NCBI RefSeq assembly: GCF_001557535.2
Contig: NZ_CP014307.1
Span: forward strand, 744,001-808,000
DNA from: Burkholderia sp. PAMC 26561
Lineage (GTDB): Bacteria; Pseudomonadota; Gammaproteobacteria; Burkholderiales; Burkholderiaceae
Direction: 5' to 3'
Length of the DNA: 64,000 nt
Part shown: positions 55,714 through 64,000 of the stretch, one piece after another
Numbering within the stretch: position 1 is the first letter of the stretch
How the letters are laid out: each line of letters opens with the position of its first letter
The notes under the pieces: model-generated
Databases searched by the model: none
The model's input: the letters and a program-made list of their open reading frames with translations, nothing else
What the model was told of the DNA's origin: nothing
Program-made: the position numbers and the translations under genes

Positions 55714-56871
55714 TCAGCCAAGCCGGAACGGCTGCGCGGTCTCTCCGGAATTGCTGCTCGCGCGCCGCGCCACCGCTTCGCGCGGCACGGTGACTTCGAA
55801 CACCGTGCCATTCTCGGCATCGGAGCGCACTTCCACACGGCCGCCATGCATCTGCGCAATCTCGCGCGTGATGTACAGCCCGAGCCCCAGACCACCCGTT
55901 TCCTGCTGCGGCCTGCCCGACCGGTACGGCGCGAAAATCGTCGGCAGGACATCCACGGGAATCTCGCCGGCGTTCTGCACCGTGATCGTCACTTCGTCTG
56001 CGGTCTCACCGTTTAGGCGCACGTGGATTGGCGAACTCTCGCGTCCATGCGTCAACGCATTGCCGATCAAGTTCGAAAACACCTGCGACAACAAATCGCC
56101 ATCGCCCTGCAGCAACGTATCGCCGTCGCGGAAAATGAAGATGCGCCCCTTGCCCACGCGCGCTTCGTATTCCTCGACGATATTCTTCGCCAGCGTCAGC
56201 AATTCCACTGCCCGCGGCTGCAGCGTCACGCGTCCGCCGCGCAGCCGTGCGAGGTTGAGCAGCTGATCGACCATGCGCACCATCCGCATGCCGCTGCTCT
56301 TGATACGCGTGCCGATATTCGCGACGTTTTCATCGGGGACGAAACGCGCCAGATATTCCGCCGATGCAATCACCGCCGACAACGGCGTGCGCAGGTCGTG
56401 GCCGAGCACGGCCATGAGCATTTCGTTGGCATCGAGGAGATGCTGGACGGTTGCAAGCTGCGTGGCCAGTTGCTGCTTCTGCTTCTCGATCTGGATGAAC
56501 ACATCCACCTTCGAGTTGAGAATGCGCGAATCGTACGGCTTGTAGAGGAAGTCAACCGCGCCGGCTTCGTAGCCACGGAACGTGCGCCCGGTGTCCTGTG
56601 CGGTCGCGGTCAGGAAGATGATCGGCACGTGCGCCGTGCGCGGACTGCCGCGCATCAGTTCCGCAAGCTCGAAACCGTCCATGCCGGGCATGTTGACATC
56701 GAGAATGGCGAGCGCGACTTCATGCTTGAGCAGCAATTCGAGCGCGGCGGGACCCGATCCGGCGGCCAGCACGGAAATGTCGGGCCGCGCGAGCGAGGCT
56801 TCGAGCGCGGTGATGTTGTTCTGCACATCGTCAACGATCAGAACGTAAATCGGTTGCCTGTTGAGTTCCAT
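55714..56871 (-). CDS. Receiver-histidine kinase (REC-HisKA-HATPase) of the CheR/CheB cluster
   Basis: Soluble protein of 385 aa with an N-terminal receiver (Asp58 in AILDVNMPG, Lys111 in FLYKPYD) fused to a kinase core (His158 in VLGHDLRTPLSAV, N-box NLIGNALTHG, GGLGLGLYI). Such receiver-first kinases are usually phosphorylated by another kinase and pass the signal on. It follows the cheB-like gene by 43 bp and is the last gene of the four-gene unit led by the large hybrid kinase at 58379, its likely phosphodonor. Confidence 0.92.
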   Translation of the reverse strand: MELNRQPIYVLIVDDVQNNITALEASLARPDISVLAAGSGPAALELLLKHEVALAILDVNMPGMDGFELAELMRGSPRTAHVPIIFLTATAQDTGRTFRGYEAGAVDFLYKPYDSRILNSKVDVFIQIEKQKQQLATQLATVQHLLDANEMLMAVLGHDLRTPLSAVIASAEYLARFVPDENVANIGTRIKSSGMRMVRMVDQLLNLARLRGGRVTLQPRAVELLTLAKNIVEEYEARVGKGRIFIFRDGDTLLQGDGDLLSQVFSNLIGNALTHGRESSPIHVRLNGETADEVTITVQNAGEIPVDVLPTIFAPYRSGRPQQETGGLGLGLYITREIAQMHGGRVEVRSDAENGTVFEVTVPREAVARRASSNSGETAQPFRLG

Positions 56872-56914
56872 TAGCGGAGTTCCATTAAGGGTGTCAGCTC
56901 CAAGTCAACCTGGG

Positions 56915-57523
56915 TCACGTCGCAGATCCTTGTCCGATGCCGCGCAAGCGTGCGGCCATCGCGTCGATTGTAAGAACATCATGTACTCCGCCGCGCGCAA
57001 TCGCGCCCAGCGGCATTGCGGTGGACGACGCAGTCTGCGGGTCCTGCACCCAGCAGCGGCCACCGGCGTTCCTGATCGCAGCGAGGCCGCGCGCGCCATC
57101 GTCGTTCGCGCCCGACAACACAATGCCAAGCAATGCATCGCCAAAACAGAGCGCCGCCGATTCGAACAGCACATCCACCGATGGCCGCGAAAACCGCACC
57201 GGCGGATCGACCGATAACGAGATCGTGCCATCGGGCTCGACCAGCATGTGATAACCCGGCGGCGCGAGATAAATCGTGCCGCCGGTGATGGTGGCTTTAT
57301 CGTCGGGTTCCACCACCGGCAAGCGGCAACGCGCGGCAAACAGCTCGGGCAACAGGCTCGGCGAGTCGGCGCGCACATGAACCACGACCAGCACTGCGGG
57401 GCGAAACCCCGCCGGCAATGCGGGCAGTAACTGATTCAACGCCTCCACGCCGCCGGCAGACGCTCCTATGACAATGGCGTCGATCCCGGCCAGCGGGCTG
57501 AACGATTCTTCCAGCGCTTTCAT
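56915..57523 (-). CDS. CheB-type protein-glutamate methylesterase, receiver-less
   Basis: A 202-aa protein consisting only of the CheB catalytic domain. The triad is intact: Ser22 in IGASAGG, His49 in VVVHVRADS and Asp142 in SGANDDGARG. The N-terminal receiver that controls classical CheB is missing, so activity must be regulated differently. It lies 3 bp after the CheR-type gene and before the REC-kinase gene. No chemoreceptor is part of this operon, so its substrate may be a local kinase. Confidence 0.92.
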   Translation of the reverse strand: MKALEESFSPLAGIDAIVIGASAGGVEALNQLLPALPAGFRPAVLVVVHVRADSPSLLPELFAARCRLPVVEPDDKATITGGTIYLAPPGYHMLVEPDGTISLSVDPPVRFSRPSVDVLFESAALCFGDALLGIVLSGANDDGARGLAAIRNAGGRCWVQDPQTASSTAMPLGAIARGGVHDVLTIDAMAARLRGIGQGSAT

Positions 57524-57526
57524 CGT

Positions 57527-58369
57527 TTAAACCTTTTGATACAGGCGCTCGCGCGCATCGAAGTCGGTAAAGCTGTCCGCGTGTTTCGAAAAGCGGATGC
57601 TTTCCTTGCTGCCCAAGCCTAAAAACCCCCGCCGCACGAGCGAATCGCTGAAGAGACCCAGCGCGCGATCCTGCAACGCGCGATCGAAATAGATCAGCAC
57701 GTTGCGGCATGACACCAGATGCGCTTCCAGGAACACGCTGTCGGTGGCAAGGCTGTGATCGGCGAAAACCACGCGCGACTTGAGCGTCTGCGAAAACTTC
57801 GCCGCGCCGTAAGCCGCATGGTAGTAGTCCGAAAGCGAACGCTTGCCGCCGGCCGCCAGGTAATTCTGGCTGAAACTCGCCAGCCGATCCAGCGGATAGA
57901 TGCCGCTTTCGGCCTGCCGGAGCGCGCCGGCGTTGATATCGGTAGCGTACAAAACCGTACGGTCCGCGATGTTTTCTTCTGCGAACAAAATCGCGAGCGA
58001 CCAGAGTTCCTCGCCGGTGCTGCAACCCGCAACCCAGACCTTGATCGATGGATACGTCTGCAGGATCGGCACGACCTGTTCGCGAATGGCGCGGAAATAC
58101 GTCGGGTCGCGAAACATTTCGCTGACTTGTACCGTGAGGTACTGGAACAGGCGCGAGAACAGGGTGGCATCGCGAAGAATGCGTTCCTGCAATTGCGAGA
58201 GCGTCGGATAGCCCAGATCGATCAACGCCTGCCCCAGCCGCCGCCGCAACGAACTCACGGAGTAATGCCGGAAGTCATGCTGGTACTTTAAATAGACGGC
58301 TTCGAGCAGCAGCTTCAACTCGATGTCGAAGATAGCTTCGTCCGGATCTTTCGAAGTTCGATTTGGCAT
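57527..58369 (-). CDS. CheR-type protein-glutamate methyltransferase
   Basis: SAM-dependent methyltransferase of 280 aa. The N-terminal helical CheR domain has YSVSSLRRRLGQAL. The catalytic domain has VWVAGCSTGEELWSLAILFAE (SAM site), the DINAGALRQAESGIYP segment and HLVSCRNVLIYFDRALQ. No TPR tail is present. It lies between the large hybrid kinase (9-bp gap) and the CheB-type gene (3-bp gap), so these are surely co-transcribed. It should methylate glutamates on a coiled-coil target. Confidence 0.93.
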   Translation of the reverse strand: MPNRTSKDPDEAIFDIELKLLLEAVYLKYQHDFRHYSVSSLRRRLGQALIDLGYPTLSQLQERILRDATLFSRLFQYLTVQVSEMFRDPTYFRAIREQVVPILQTYPSIKVWVAGCSTGEELWSLAILFAEENIADRTVLYATDINAGALRQAESGIYPLDRLASFSQNYLAAGGKRSLSDYYHAAYGAAKFSQTLKSRVVFADHSLATDSVFLEAHLVSCRNVLIYFDRALQDRALGLFSDSLVRRGFLGLGSKESIRFSKHADSFTDFDARERLYQKV

Positions 58370-58378
58370 GGCGACCCT

Positions 58379-61300
58379 CTACCGTTGCCGCAGCCAGACG
58401 CGACATAGCGAGACCAGCTTGTCAACGTCGATGGGCTTCGAAATGTAATCGTCCGCGCCGGCTTCCAGGCACTTCTGGCGGTCGCTCGCCATCGCCTTCG
58501 CCGTCAGCGCGATGATCGGCAGGCGCGCGTGTTCCGGGTCCTTGCGGATCTCGGTCATGGCGGTGAAGCCGTCCATCTCCGGCATCATGATGTCCATCAG
58601 CACCAGATCGATATCCGGATGACGCGCCAGCGCGTCCAGCGCCTCGCGGCCATTGCGCGCAATTTCAAGCTTGGCGCCGAGCGGCTCGATCACGTGCGAC
58701 AACGCGAAGATATTGCGGACATCGTCTTCGGCGAGAAGGATCGTGCGGCCTTCGAACACGTCGTCGCGCTGGCGCGCTGCGCGCAGCATGCGCTGCTGCT
58801 CGGGCGGCAATGCGCTTTCCACGCTGTGCAGGAACAGCGTGACTTCATCGACCAGGCGTTCCGGCGACTTCGCGCCCTTGATGATGATCGACTTGGAATA
58901 GCGGCGCAGACGCTGCTCTTCGTCGGGCGACAACACGCGCCCCGTGTACACGATCACCGGCGGCGATGCATGTTCCTGCGACGTCGATACCCGTTCCAGC
59001 AAGTCGTAGCCGGAGCCATCGGGCAGCGCCAGATCCATCACGATGCAATCAAACGTGCCGCGATTGATCTCGTCCATGGCTTCGGCAATCGTTCCCGCTT
59101 CGACGATCTCCACGGTCGTGCTTTGCAGCAGTGCGTGGATGCTCTGGCGCAGCGCGGGATCGTCCTCGACCACGAGCACGCGCCGCGTGCCCTGTGCGGA
59201 CCGCGCTTCGAGCTTGCGGATCGCGCCCGCGAGCGTGTCGCGGGCGCTCGGTTTCAGCGTGTAGCCGATTGCGCCGAGATGCAGCGCGATATCGGCATGA
59301 TCCGTCGATGAAACCACGTGTATGGGGATATGGCGTGTCAGCGGGTCGTGCTTGAGCCATTCGAGCACGGTCAGGCCCGATTGATCTGGCAGGCCGACAT
59401 CGAGCAGAATGCCGTTCGGCTGCAACTCGCGGGCGAGTTCCACGCCATGCGTTGCAGTCGTCGCGTGGACGAAGTCGAATTCGAGTTCATGCGCGAGGTC
59501 GTGCAGGATTTGCGCGAAACGCAAATCGTCTTCGATCGCGAGGATCACGCGGTCCGGACGCTTGCGGTTGGCGCGGTCATCGGCGATGGGTTGCGGAACA
59601 TGATGGCTCGCAACCGACGCGCGCCACGACGAAGGCTCGGAGATATTCGATGCCGCCTGCACCGTCAGATGCGCCGGCGCGTGGCTTTGCACGGGCGCTT
59701 CCTGATGCTGCGGTTCGGCGAAAGCCTCGGAAGTTTCCACCGGTTCGCCCATGTGCCCGATCACATCCAGCTTTGCAGTAACCGTACCCTCACGCACGCT
59801 CAACGGCAGCGTGACCGAAAAGACGCTGCCCTTGCCCGGCTCGCTCGAAACGCTCACCGAGCCGCCCAGCAAACGCGAGAATTCCCTCGAGATCGACAAG
59901 CCCAGCCCGCTGCCGCCGTATTTGCGGCTGGTCGTGCCATCGGCTTGCTGGAACGCCTGGAAGATCAGGTCCTGCTTGTCGCGTGCAATGCCAATGCCGG
60001 TATCGCGGACATCGAAGCGCAAGGCGTCATCGTCGTCCTCGGCCTTATGCACCGACACCGTCACCTGCCCGCGCTCCGTGAACTTGAAGGCGTTCGAAAG
60101 CAGATTGCGCAGCACCTGCTGCAGGCGCTGATTGTCCGTGACGAAATATTCCGGCACGCCTTCGGCGCGCTCCGTCACGAGCTTCAGCCCCTTCAAATCC
60201 GCGATCGGCGCGAACGACTGGCGCAGCGATTGCAGCATTCCGTCAATGGCAACCGGCGCAAACTGCACGTCCATCTGCCCCGCTTCCACCTTCGACAAAT
60301 CCAGGATGTCGTTGATCAGTGACAGCAGATCGCTGTTCGATGAATGAATGGTCGCGGCGTAGCGCACTTGTTCGTCGCTGAGATTGCCGTGCTTGTTGTC
60401 CTGAAGGAGCTTCGCGAGGATCAGCGAGCTGTTGAGCGGCGTGCGCAACTCGTGCGACATGTTGGCGAGGAACTCGGACTTGTACTGGCTCGCGCGCTCG
60501 AGCGCCAGCGCGTTCGCCTCCAGTTCCTTTTGCGCACGCACGAGTTCCGTTTTCTGCCGCTCGAGACTGTGCGTGTGCTCTTCCAGCCGCACGTTGGTCT
60601 GTTCGAGATCCGCCTGCTGCGTTTCGAGCCGCGCCTGCGTTTCCATCAGCGCGCGGCCGCGCTCCTCGAGCTCTTCGTTCGATACCCGCAGCTCTTCCTG
60701 CTGTACCTGCAGTTCCTCGCTCTGGCGCTGCGTTTCTTCGAGCAGCTCGACCATGCGCGTGCGGTACTCCGCCGAGCGCAGCGCCATGCCCATCGCTTCG
60801 GACGCGTTGTCGAGCAGTTCACGCGTGTCGCTGAAGGCGTTTTCGTCGCCAATGAAACCCAGTTCCAGCACACCGGTCACGTCGCCGTCGGCCATCATGG
60901 GTGCAACGACGCTGTGGCTCGCCGCCGCCGATCCGAGCGCTGAACCGATCTTCAGGAATTCCGCCGATGCTCCCGTGACGACGAGGGCCTTTTTCTCATC
61001 GAGCACTTGCCCGACGAGTCCCTGTCCTCGTGTGATCCGTTGCGGCACGGCGCTGTCGGCAGGCAGCGCCCACGCCGCGATGCGCTCTAGCACGTCGCCT
61101 TTGCGCGCGTACAGCACGCCGACGCGCGCCCCAACGTACGGCACCAGCGAACGAAGGATGCCTTCGCCAATCGCAGCAGGGGTGAGTTCACCGCGAATTT
61201 GCAGTCCGACCTCGACTTCGCCCTGCTTGAGCCAGGCGCTGCGTTGCAGGTTCAGCCGCGATTTGATATAGAGATGCCCCACGCCGGCCAGCACGAACAT

Positions 61301-61585
61301 CACGATCACGCCGATCACCCGGTTGATCTGCAGCACGAACGTGGTGACAACGGCGTCGCCGGTTGTGAGGTAAAAACCCAGCACCGTCAGCACGGACGCT
61401 GCGCCGGCAGTCATGAACGGCACGTTCGGCCGGTCGACCCACATGCACAGCGCGACCGGCAGCATGTAGAACACCCAGATGGCGATTCTCAGCGGCGTGA
61501 GCCAGTCGATGGCGAACACGATCATCAGCATCAAGACGATCGCAAAGTAAAGCCACACGGAGCGGTTTCTGCTGTCTATATGCAT
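58379..61585 (-). CDS. Large hybrid histidine kinase: membrane, GAF, coiled coil, kinase, three receivers
   Basis: Hybrid kinase of 1068 aa. About four membrane helices lie within residues 10-108, then a GAF domain (about 130-270), a long coiled coil (273-370), a HisKA/HATPase core (His378 in [11 protein letters not shown]-box [24 protein letters not shown]), a linker (600-675) and three receivers with acceptors Asp729, Asp851 and Asp998. The coil contains [11 protein letters not shown] and SNEELEERG, the Glu/Gln pairs typical of coils found in fused CheB-CheR-kinase proteins. It heads the operon with CheR, CheB and the REC-kinase. No ribosome site is visible before the ATG. Confidence 0.92.
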   Translation of the reverse strand: MHIDSRNRSVWLYFAIVLMLMIVFAIDWLTPLRIAIWVFYMLPVALCMWVDRPNVPFMTAGAASVLTVLGFYLTTGDAVVTTFVLQINRVIGVIVMFVLAGVGHLYIKSRLNLQRSAWLKQGEVEVGLQIRGELTPAAIGEGILRSLVPYVGARVGVLYARKGDVLERIAAWALPADSAVPQRITRGQGLVGQVLDEKKALVVTGASAEFLKIGSALGSAAASHSVVAPMMADGDVTGVLELGFIGDENAFSDTRELLDNASEAMGMALRSAEYRTRMVELLEETQRQSEELQVQQEELRVSNEELEERGRALMETQARLETQQADLEQTNVRLEEHTHSLERQKTELVRAQKELEANALALERASQYKSEFLANMSHELRTPLNSSLILAKLLQDNKHGNLSDEQVRYAATIHSSNSDLLSLINDILDLSKVEAGQMDVQFAPVAIDGMLQSLRQSFAPIADLKGLKLVTERAEGVPEYFVTDNQRLQQVLRNLLSNAFKFTERGQVTVSVHKAEDDDDALRFDVRDTGIGIARDKQDLIFQAFQQADGTTSRKYGGSGLGLSISREFSRLLGGSVSVSSEPGKGSVFSVTLPLSVREGTVTAKLDVIGHMGEPVETSEAFAEPQHQEAPVQSHAPAHLTVQAASNISEPSSWRASVASHHVPQPIADDRANRKRPDRVILAIEDDLRFAQILHDLAHELEFDFVHATTATHGVELARELQPNGILLDVGLPDQSGLTVLEWLKHDPLTRHIPIHVVSSTDHADIALHLGAIGYTLKPSARDTLAGAIRKLEARSAQGTRRVLVVEDDPALRQSIHALLQSTTVEIVEAGTIAEAMDEINRGTFDCIVMDLALPDGSGYDLLERVSTSQEHASPPVIVYTGRVLSPDEEQRLRRYSKSIIIKGAKSPERLVDEVTLFLHSVESALPPEQQRMLRAARQRDDVFEGRTILLAEDDVRNIFALSHVIEPLGAKLEIARNGREALDALARHPDIDLVLMDIMMPEMDGFTAMTEIRKDPEHARLPIIALTAKAMASDRQKCLEAGADDYISKPIDVDKLVSLCRVWLRQR

Positions 61586-61742
61586 TGGCGAGTGAATATT
61601 GTTGAGATTTTGTCAGGCGCCGAACAGGCAGCACCGGACCATAGCACGACCCGCCAGCCCTTGTCACATATGGGCCTACGGCCGATTACGACGCTTCGGA
61701 AGACGGGCAACTGTTACCTTTCAATACCAATCAGAGGAAAAA

Positions 61743-62762
61743 ATGACTGACGCTGTACATGGTCGCAGTGGGCGCGTGCTGGTTACCGGTGCGTCCGGAT
61801 TCGTAGGCTCGGCGGTTGCGCGACTGGCGCGGGAACGCGGCCTCGATGTCCGCGTTGTCATACGCAAGACCAGTTCCCGGCAGAACCTGGAAGGTCTCGA
61901 TGCCGAAGTCGTGTATGGCGACATGCGCGATGAAGCGTCCATGCGCGCCGCCATGAAAGGCGTGCGGTATCTGATGCACGTGGCGGCGGACTACCGGATC
62001 TGGGCGCGCGACCCGAGCGAGATCGAGCGCGCGAACCTCGACGGCACCGAAGCCACCATGCGTGCGGCGCTCGCCGAAGGCATCGAACGGATTGTCTACA
62101 CGAGCAGCGTCGCGACGCTGAAGGTGAACCCGTCGGGTGATATCGCCGATGAAACCAAACCCGCGCAAGCGCATCAGACCATCGGTGCGTACAAGCGCAG
62201 CAAGGTGCTGGCGGAGCGCGCCGTCGAGCGCATGGTCGCGAACGACGGCTTGCCGGCCGTGATCGTGAATCCGTCCACCCCGATCGGCCCGCGCGACGTG
62301 AAGCCGACGCCGACCGGGCGGATCATCGTGGAGGCGGCGACCGGCAAGATCCCCGCTTTCGTCGATACCGGCCTGAACCTCGTGCATGTGGACGACGTCG
62401 CGAACGGTCACTTTCTCGCGCTCGAACGCGGCGTGATCGGCGAGCGCTACATCCTGGGCGGCGAGAATTTGTCGCTGCAACAAATGCTCGCCGATATCGC
62501 CGGGCTGGCCGGCCGCAAGCCACCGACCATCAAGTTGCCGCGTGGCCCGCTGTATCCGCTCGCGGCCGGCGCTGAACTCTTCGCCAAGTTCAGCGGCAAG
62601 GAGCCGTTCGTCACGATCGATGGATTGCGGATGTCGAAAAACAAGATGTACTTCACGTCGGCAAAAGCGGAACGCGAGCTTGGCTACCGCGCGCGACCCT
62701 ATGGCGAAGGCCTGAGTCACGCGCTCGACTGGTTTCGTGAAAACGGTTATCTGAACCGCTGA
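61743..62762 (+). CDS. hpnA: Hopanoid-associated sugar epimerase HpnA
   Basis: NAD(P)-binding extended SDR of 339 aa linked to hopanoid side-chain synthesis. It has the Rossmann motif VTGASGFVGSAVARL, the HVAADYRIWARDP signature characteristic of HpnA, YTSSVATLK and a catalytic YKRSK. AGAGGAAAAA precedes the ATG; the frame is open 48 codons upstream without support. The hopanoid glycosyltransferase HpnB lies 0.7 kb away on the opposite strand. Confidence 0.92.
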   Translation: MTDAVHGRSGRVLVTGASGFVGSAVARLARERGLDVRVVIRKTSSRQNLEGLDAEVVYGDMRDEASMRAAMKGVRYLMHVAADYRIWARDPSEIERANLDGTEATMRAALAEGIERIVYTSSVATLKVNPSGDIADETKPAQAHQTIGAYKRSKVLAERAVERMVANDGLPAVIVNPSTPIGPRDVKPTPTGRIIVEAATGKIPAFVDTGLNLVHVDDVANGHFLALERGVIGERYILGGENLSLQQMLADIAGLAGRKPPTIKLPRGPLYPLAAGAELFAKFSGKEPFVTIDGLRMSKNKMYFTSAKAERELGYRARPYGEGLSHALDWFRENGYLNR

Positions 62763-62768
62763 TCTGCA

Positions 62769-62794
62769 GGCGCGCTCAGTGTTTAACGCGCGCC
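62769..62794 (+). terminator. Hairpin after hpnA, probable terminator
   Basis: GGCGCGC (62769-62775) pairs with GCGCGCC (62788-62794) around a 12-base loop, six bases past the hpnA stop. ATTTTGTT follows about 10 bases later. Confidence 0.5.
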
Positions 62795-62887
62795 AACACG
62801 CATTTTGTTACAACACGTGGCACGACGCAGAGTACGCAGCAGTTAAAATCGCAGGTTCGATGCAAGGCAAGAAAAGGCATACACCGC

Positions 62888-63370
62888 ATGAACTTAACCG
62901 ACCAGCTCGGCGCGCTGGAATCAAGCCTCGATGAGCTGATTCTGGCCGCTGCCTCCACCCCCGCTGCTGATTCTCCTGTAGCTAGTTCACCCGCAGCCGA
63001 TGTCGCCGCGACCACCGCGCCCGATCCGGCGCCCACGGCCGATGAAAAACCCACGCTGAATGTCTCGCGTCCCGAGAAAAACGTGATCGAGATGACCATC
63101 GGCGGAAAGACCGTGGCGTTGAGTCCCGAAGGCGTGTCGCAATTGATCGAGGAATTGTCGAACGCGCGTGCCTCGATGACCGTCGACCAGCCGAACGGCT
63201 TGCCCCCCGGCTGGCGGTATGTCGCGACGAAAAATCCCGTGATGGCGACACAGCGATATCCGAATGGTGACCGCTTGCTGGTGTTGCGCCACACGGGCCA
63301 CGGCTGGGTGCCGTTCTCGTTTTCGCCGGATATGGTGATCGAGCTGTACGCAATGCTGACGCAACGGTGA
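62888..63370 (+). CDS. Protein of unknown function, 160 aa
   Basis: Cytoplasmic protein without signal peptide. Residues 1-20 (MNLTDQLGALESSLDELILA) look helical; about 21-55 is an Ala/Pro/Ser/Thr linker; the C-terminal 100 residues are a compact alpha/beta domain (VIEMTIGGKTVALSPEGV, LPPGWRYVATKNPVMATQRYP). I do not recognise the family. Base composition and codon use match the neighbours. It sits between hpnA (same strand, 125 bp) and convergent hpnB, but a link to hopanoids is only positional. Confidence 0.75.
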   Translation: MNLTDQLGALESSLDELILAAASTPAADSPVASSPAADVAATTAPDPAPTADEKPTLNVSRPEKNVIEMTIGGKTVALSPEGVSQLIEELSNARASMTVDQPNGLPPGWRYVATKNPVMATQRYPNGDRLLVLRHTGHGWVPFSFSPDMVIELYAMLTQR

Positions 63371-63419
63371 TGGAAGCAGGCCGTGGTTTTCAGCAACCGT
63401 GCCCGCGCAAATCAATGCA

Positions 63420-64000
63420 TCACGGCGCCTGAACCCGCGCCTTCCACTGGCCGCCTTTTCCGCTCCAGAACCTCACTGCCGATCCCACCGTTGCGCTGAC
63501 ATAGAACAGCGCGACGAGCGGCAGCAGCGGCGCCCAGAAAATCGAGCGGCGGTAATACCGCAGCATTGGCGCGTAGGCGCAGCACATGGCGATCCATGCA
63601 AGCCACGCCGGCCATCCCTTCGCGCCCATGGATAGCGCAATGACCGGCGGCGCGAGATAGATCACACACATGCCGATCAGCGTGCCCGCCAGCAACAGCG
63701 AGGAATAGCGAAGTTGCGTGAAGGCCGTGCGCGCAATCATGTTCCAGACTTCGCGCCAGTCGTCATAGGGACGCAGCGACTCGCTGTCGGCAGCGAGATC
63801 CAGACGGATTGGACGCGCCGCATTCACGCCATTGCGAAACTTGATGCGCGAAGCCAGGCTGCAGTCATCGATAAGCTCACCGCGTATCGATTCGATACCC
63901 CCCGCCTCCACCAGCGCCGCACGCCTGACCATCATGCAGCCGCCCGCCGCGCCCGCCGTGCGGCTTTGCACGTCGTTGACCCATGAGAACGGATACAGCT
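63420..64000 (-). CDS. hpnB: Hopene-associated glycosyltransferase HpnB, C-terminal part
   Basis: The frame runs off the right edge; about 193 C-terminal residues are visible. They match the family-2 glycosyltransferase HpnB: LYPFSWVNDVQSRTAGAAGG, CMMVRRAALVEAGGI, the DDCSLASRIK acidic motif, and then three to four membrane helices near the C-terminus (YSSLLLAGTLIGMCVIYL, WLAWIAMCCAYAPMLRYY). It should act at the inner membrane on hopanoid lipids. The true N-terminus lies outside the window. Confidence 0.9.
   Translation of the reverse strand, partial: LYPFSWVNDVQSRTAGAAGGCMMVRRAALVEAGGIESIRGELIDDCSLASRIKFRNGVNAARPIRLDLAADSESLRPYDDWREVWNMIARTAFTQLRYSSLLLAGTLIGMCVIYLAPPVIALSMGAKGWPAWLAWIAMCCAYAPMLRYYRRSIFWAPLLPLVALFYVSATVGSAVRFWSGKGGQWKARVQAP

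Noticed and set aside
1..64000. Search for tRNA, rRNA, insertion sequences, integrases and attachment sites
   Set aside because: No sequence recognisable by eye as any of these; a tRNAscan-SE or ISfinder search would be needed to exclude degenerate copies.

Overview
The window looks like a chromosomal segment of a Burkholderiaceae bacterium, most likely Caballeronia or Paraburkholderia. The grounds are high GC, a DUF4148 protein, a pqqABCDE operon, hopanoid genes (hpnA, hpnB), an ESPR-type giant autotransporter and many hybrid histidine kinases. I saw no rRNA, tRNA, insertion sequence, integrase, CRISPR array or phage gene. Identifications come from reading the translated sequence; no database search was run.

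Left part, 1-11.4 kb, sugar and sugar-acid catabolism. A ribose-type ABC importer (ATPase cut by the left edge, binding protein, permease) reads leftward and is divergent from an extended-SDR dehydrogenase. Next is a compact seven-gene leftward operon for four-carbon sugar acids: gntR-ltnD-otnK-otnC-MFS-otnI-denD. It should convert L-threonate and D-erythronate to DHAP through 3-oxotetronate 4-phosphate. A long inverted repeat just upstream of the regulator start is a good operator candidate.

11.4-28.9 kb, surface and housekeeping. A DUF4148 protein, a chemoreceptor, an exported alpha/beta hydrolase, a 62-aa small protein, a GNAT acetyltransferase, RdgC and an exported DUF3857/transglutaminase-like protein are followed by a 9.3-kb gene for a 3086-aa autotransporter. 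Its passenger carries 17 copies of a module of about 98 residues.

28.9-41.5 kb. A Liv-type ABC transporter is co-directional with an M81 (MlrC-like) metallopeptidase. It is divergent from a FadR-type GntR regulator across a perfect 22-bp palindrome. A DUF72 protein with a histone-like tail comes next, then pqqABCDE (PQQ biosynthesis, with the 24-aa pqqA) and a convergent mntP preceded by a yybP-ykoY manganese riboswitch.

41.8-61.6 kb, a signal-transduction block. It holds a diguanylate cyclase, an exported lytic transglycosylase with a clear promoter, a receiver-like protein, a hybrid kinase, two small exported low-complexity proteins, two divergent paralogous OmpR regulators sharing one sensor kinase, and another hybrid kinase. 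After egtD and acyP comes a four-gene unit: large hybrid kinase, CheR, CheB and REC-kinase, without chemotaxis genes. The long coiled coil of the large kinase is a plausible methylation target for the CheR/CheB pair.

Right end, 61.7-64 kb. hpnA and (opposite, truncated by the window edge) hpnB of hopanoid metabolism flank an unrecognised 160-aa protein.
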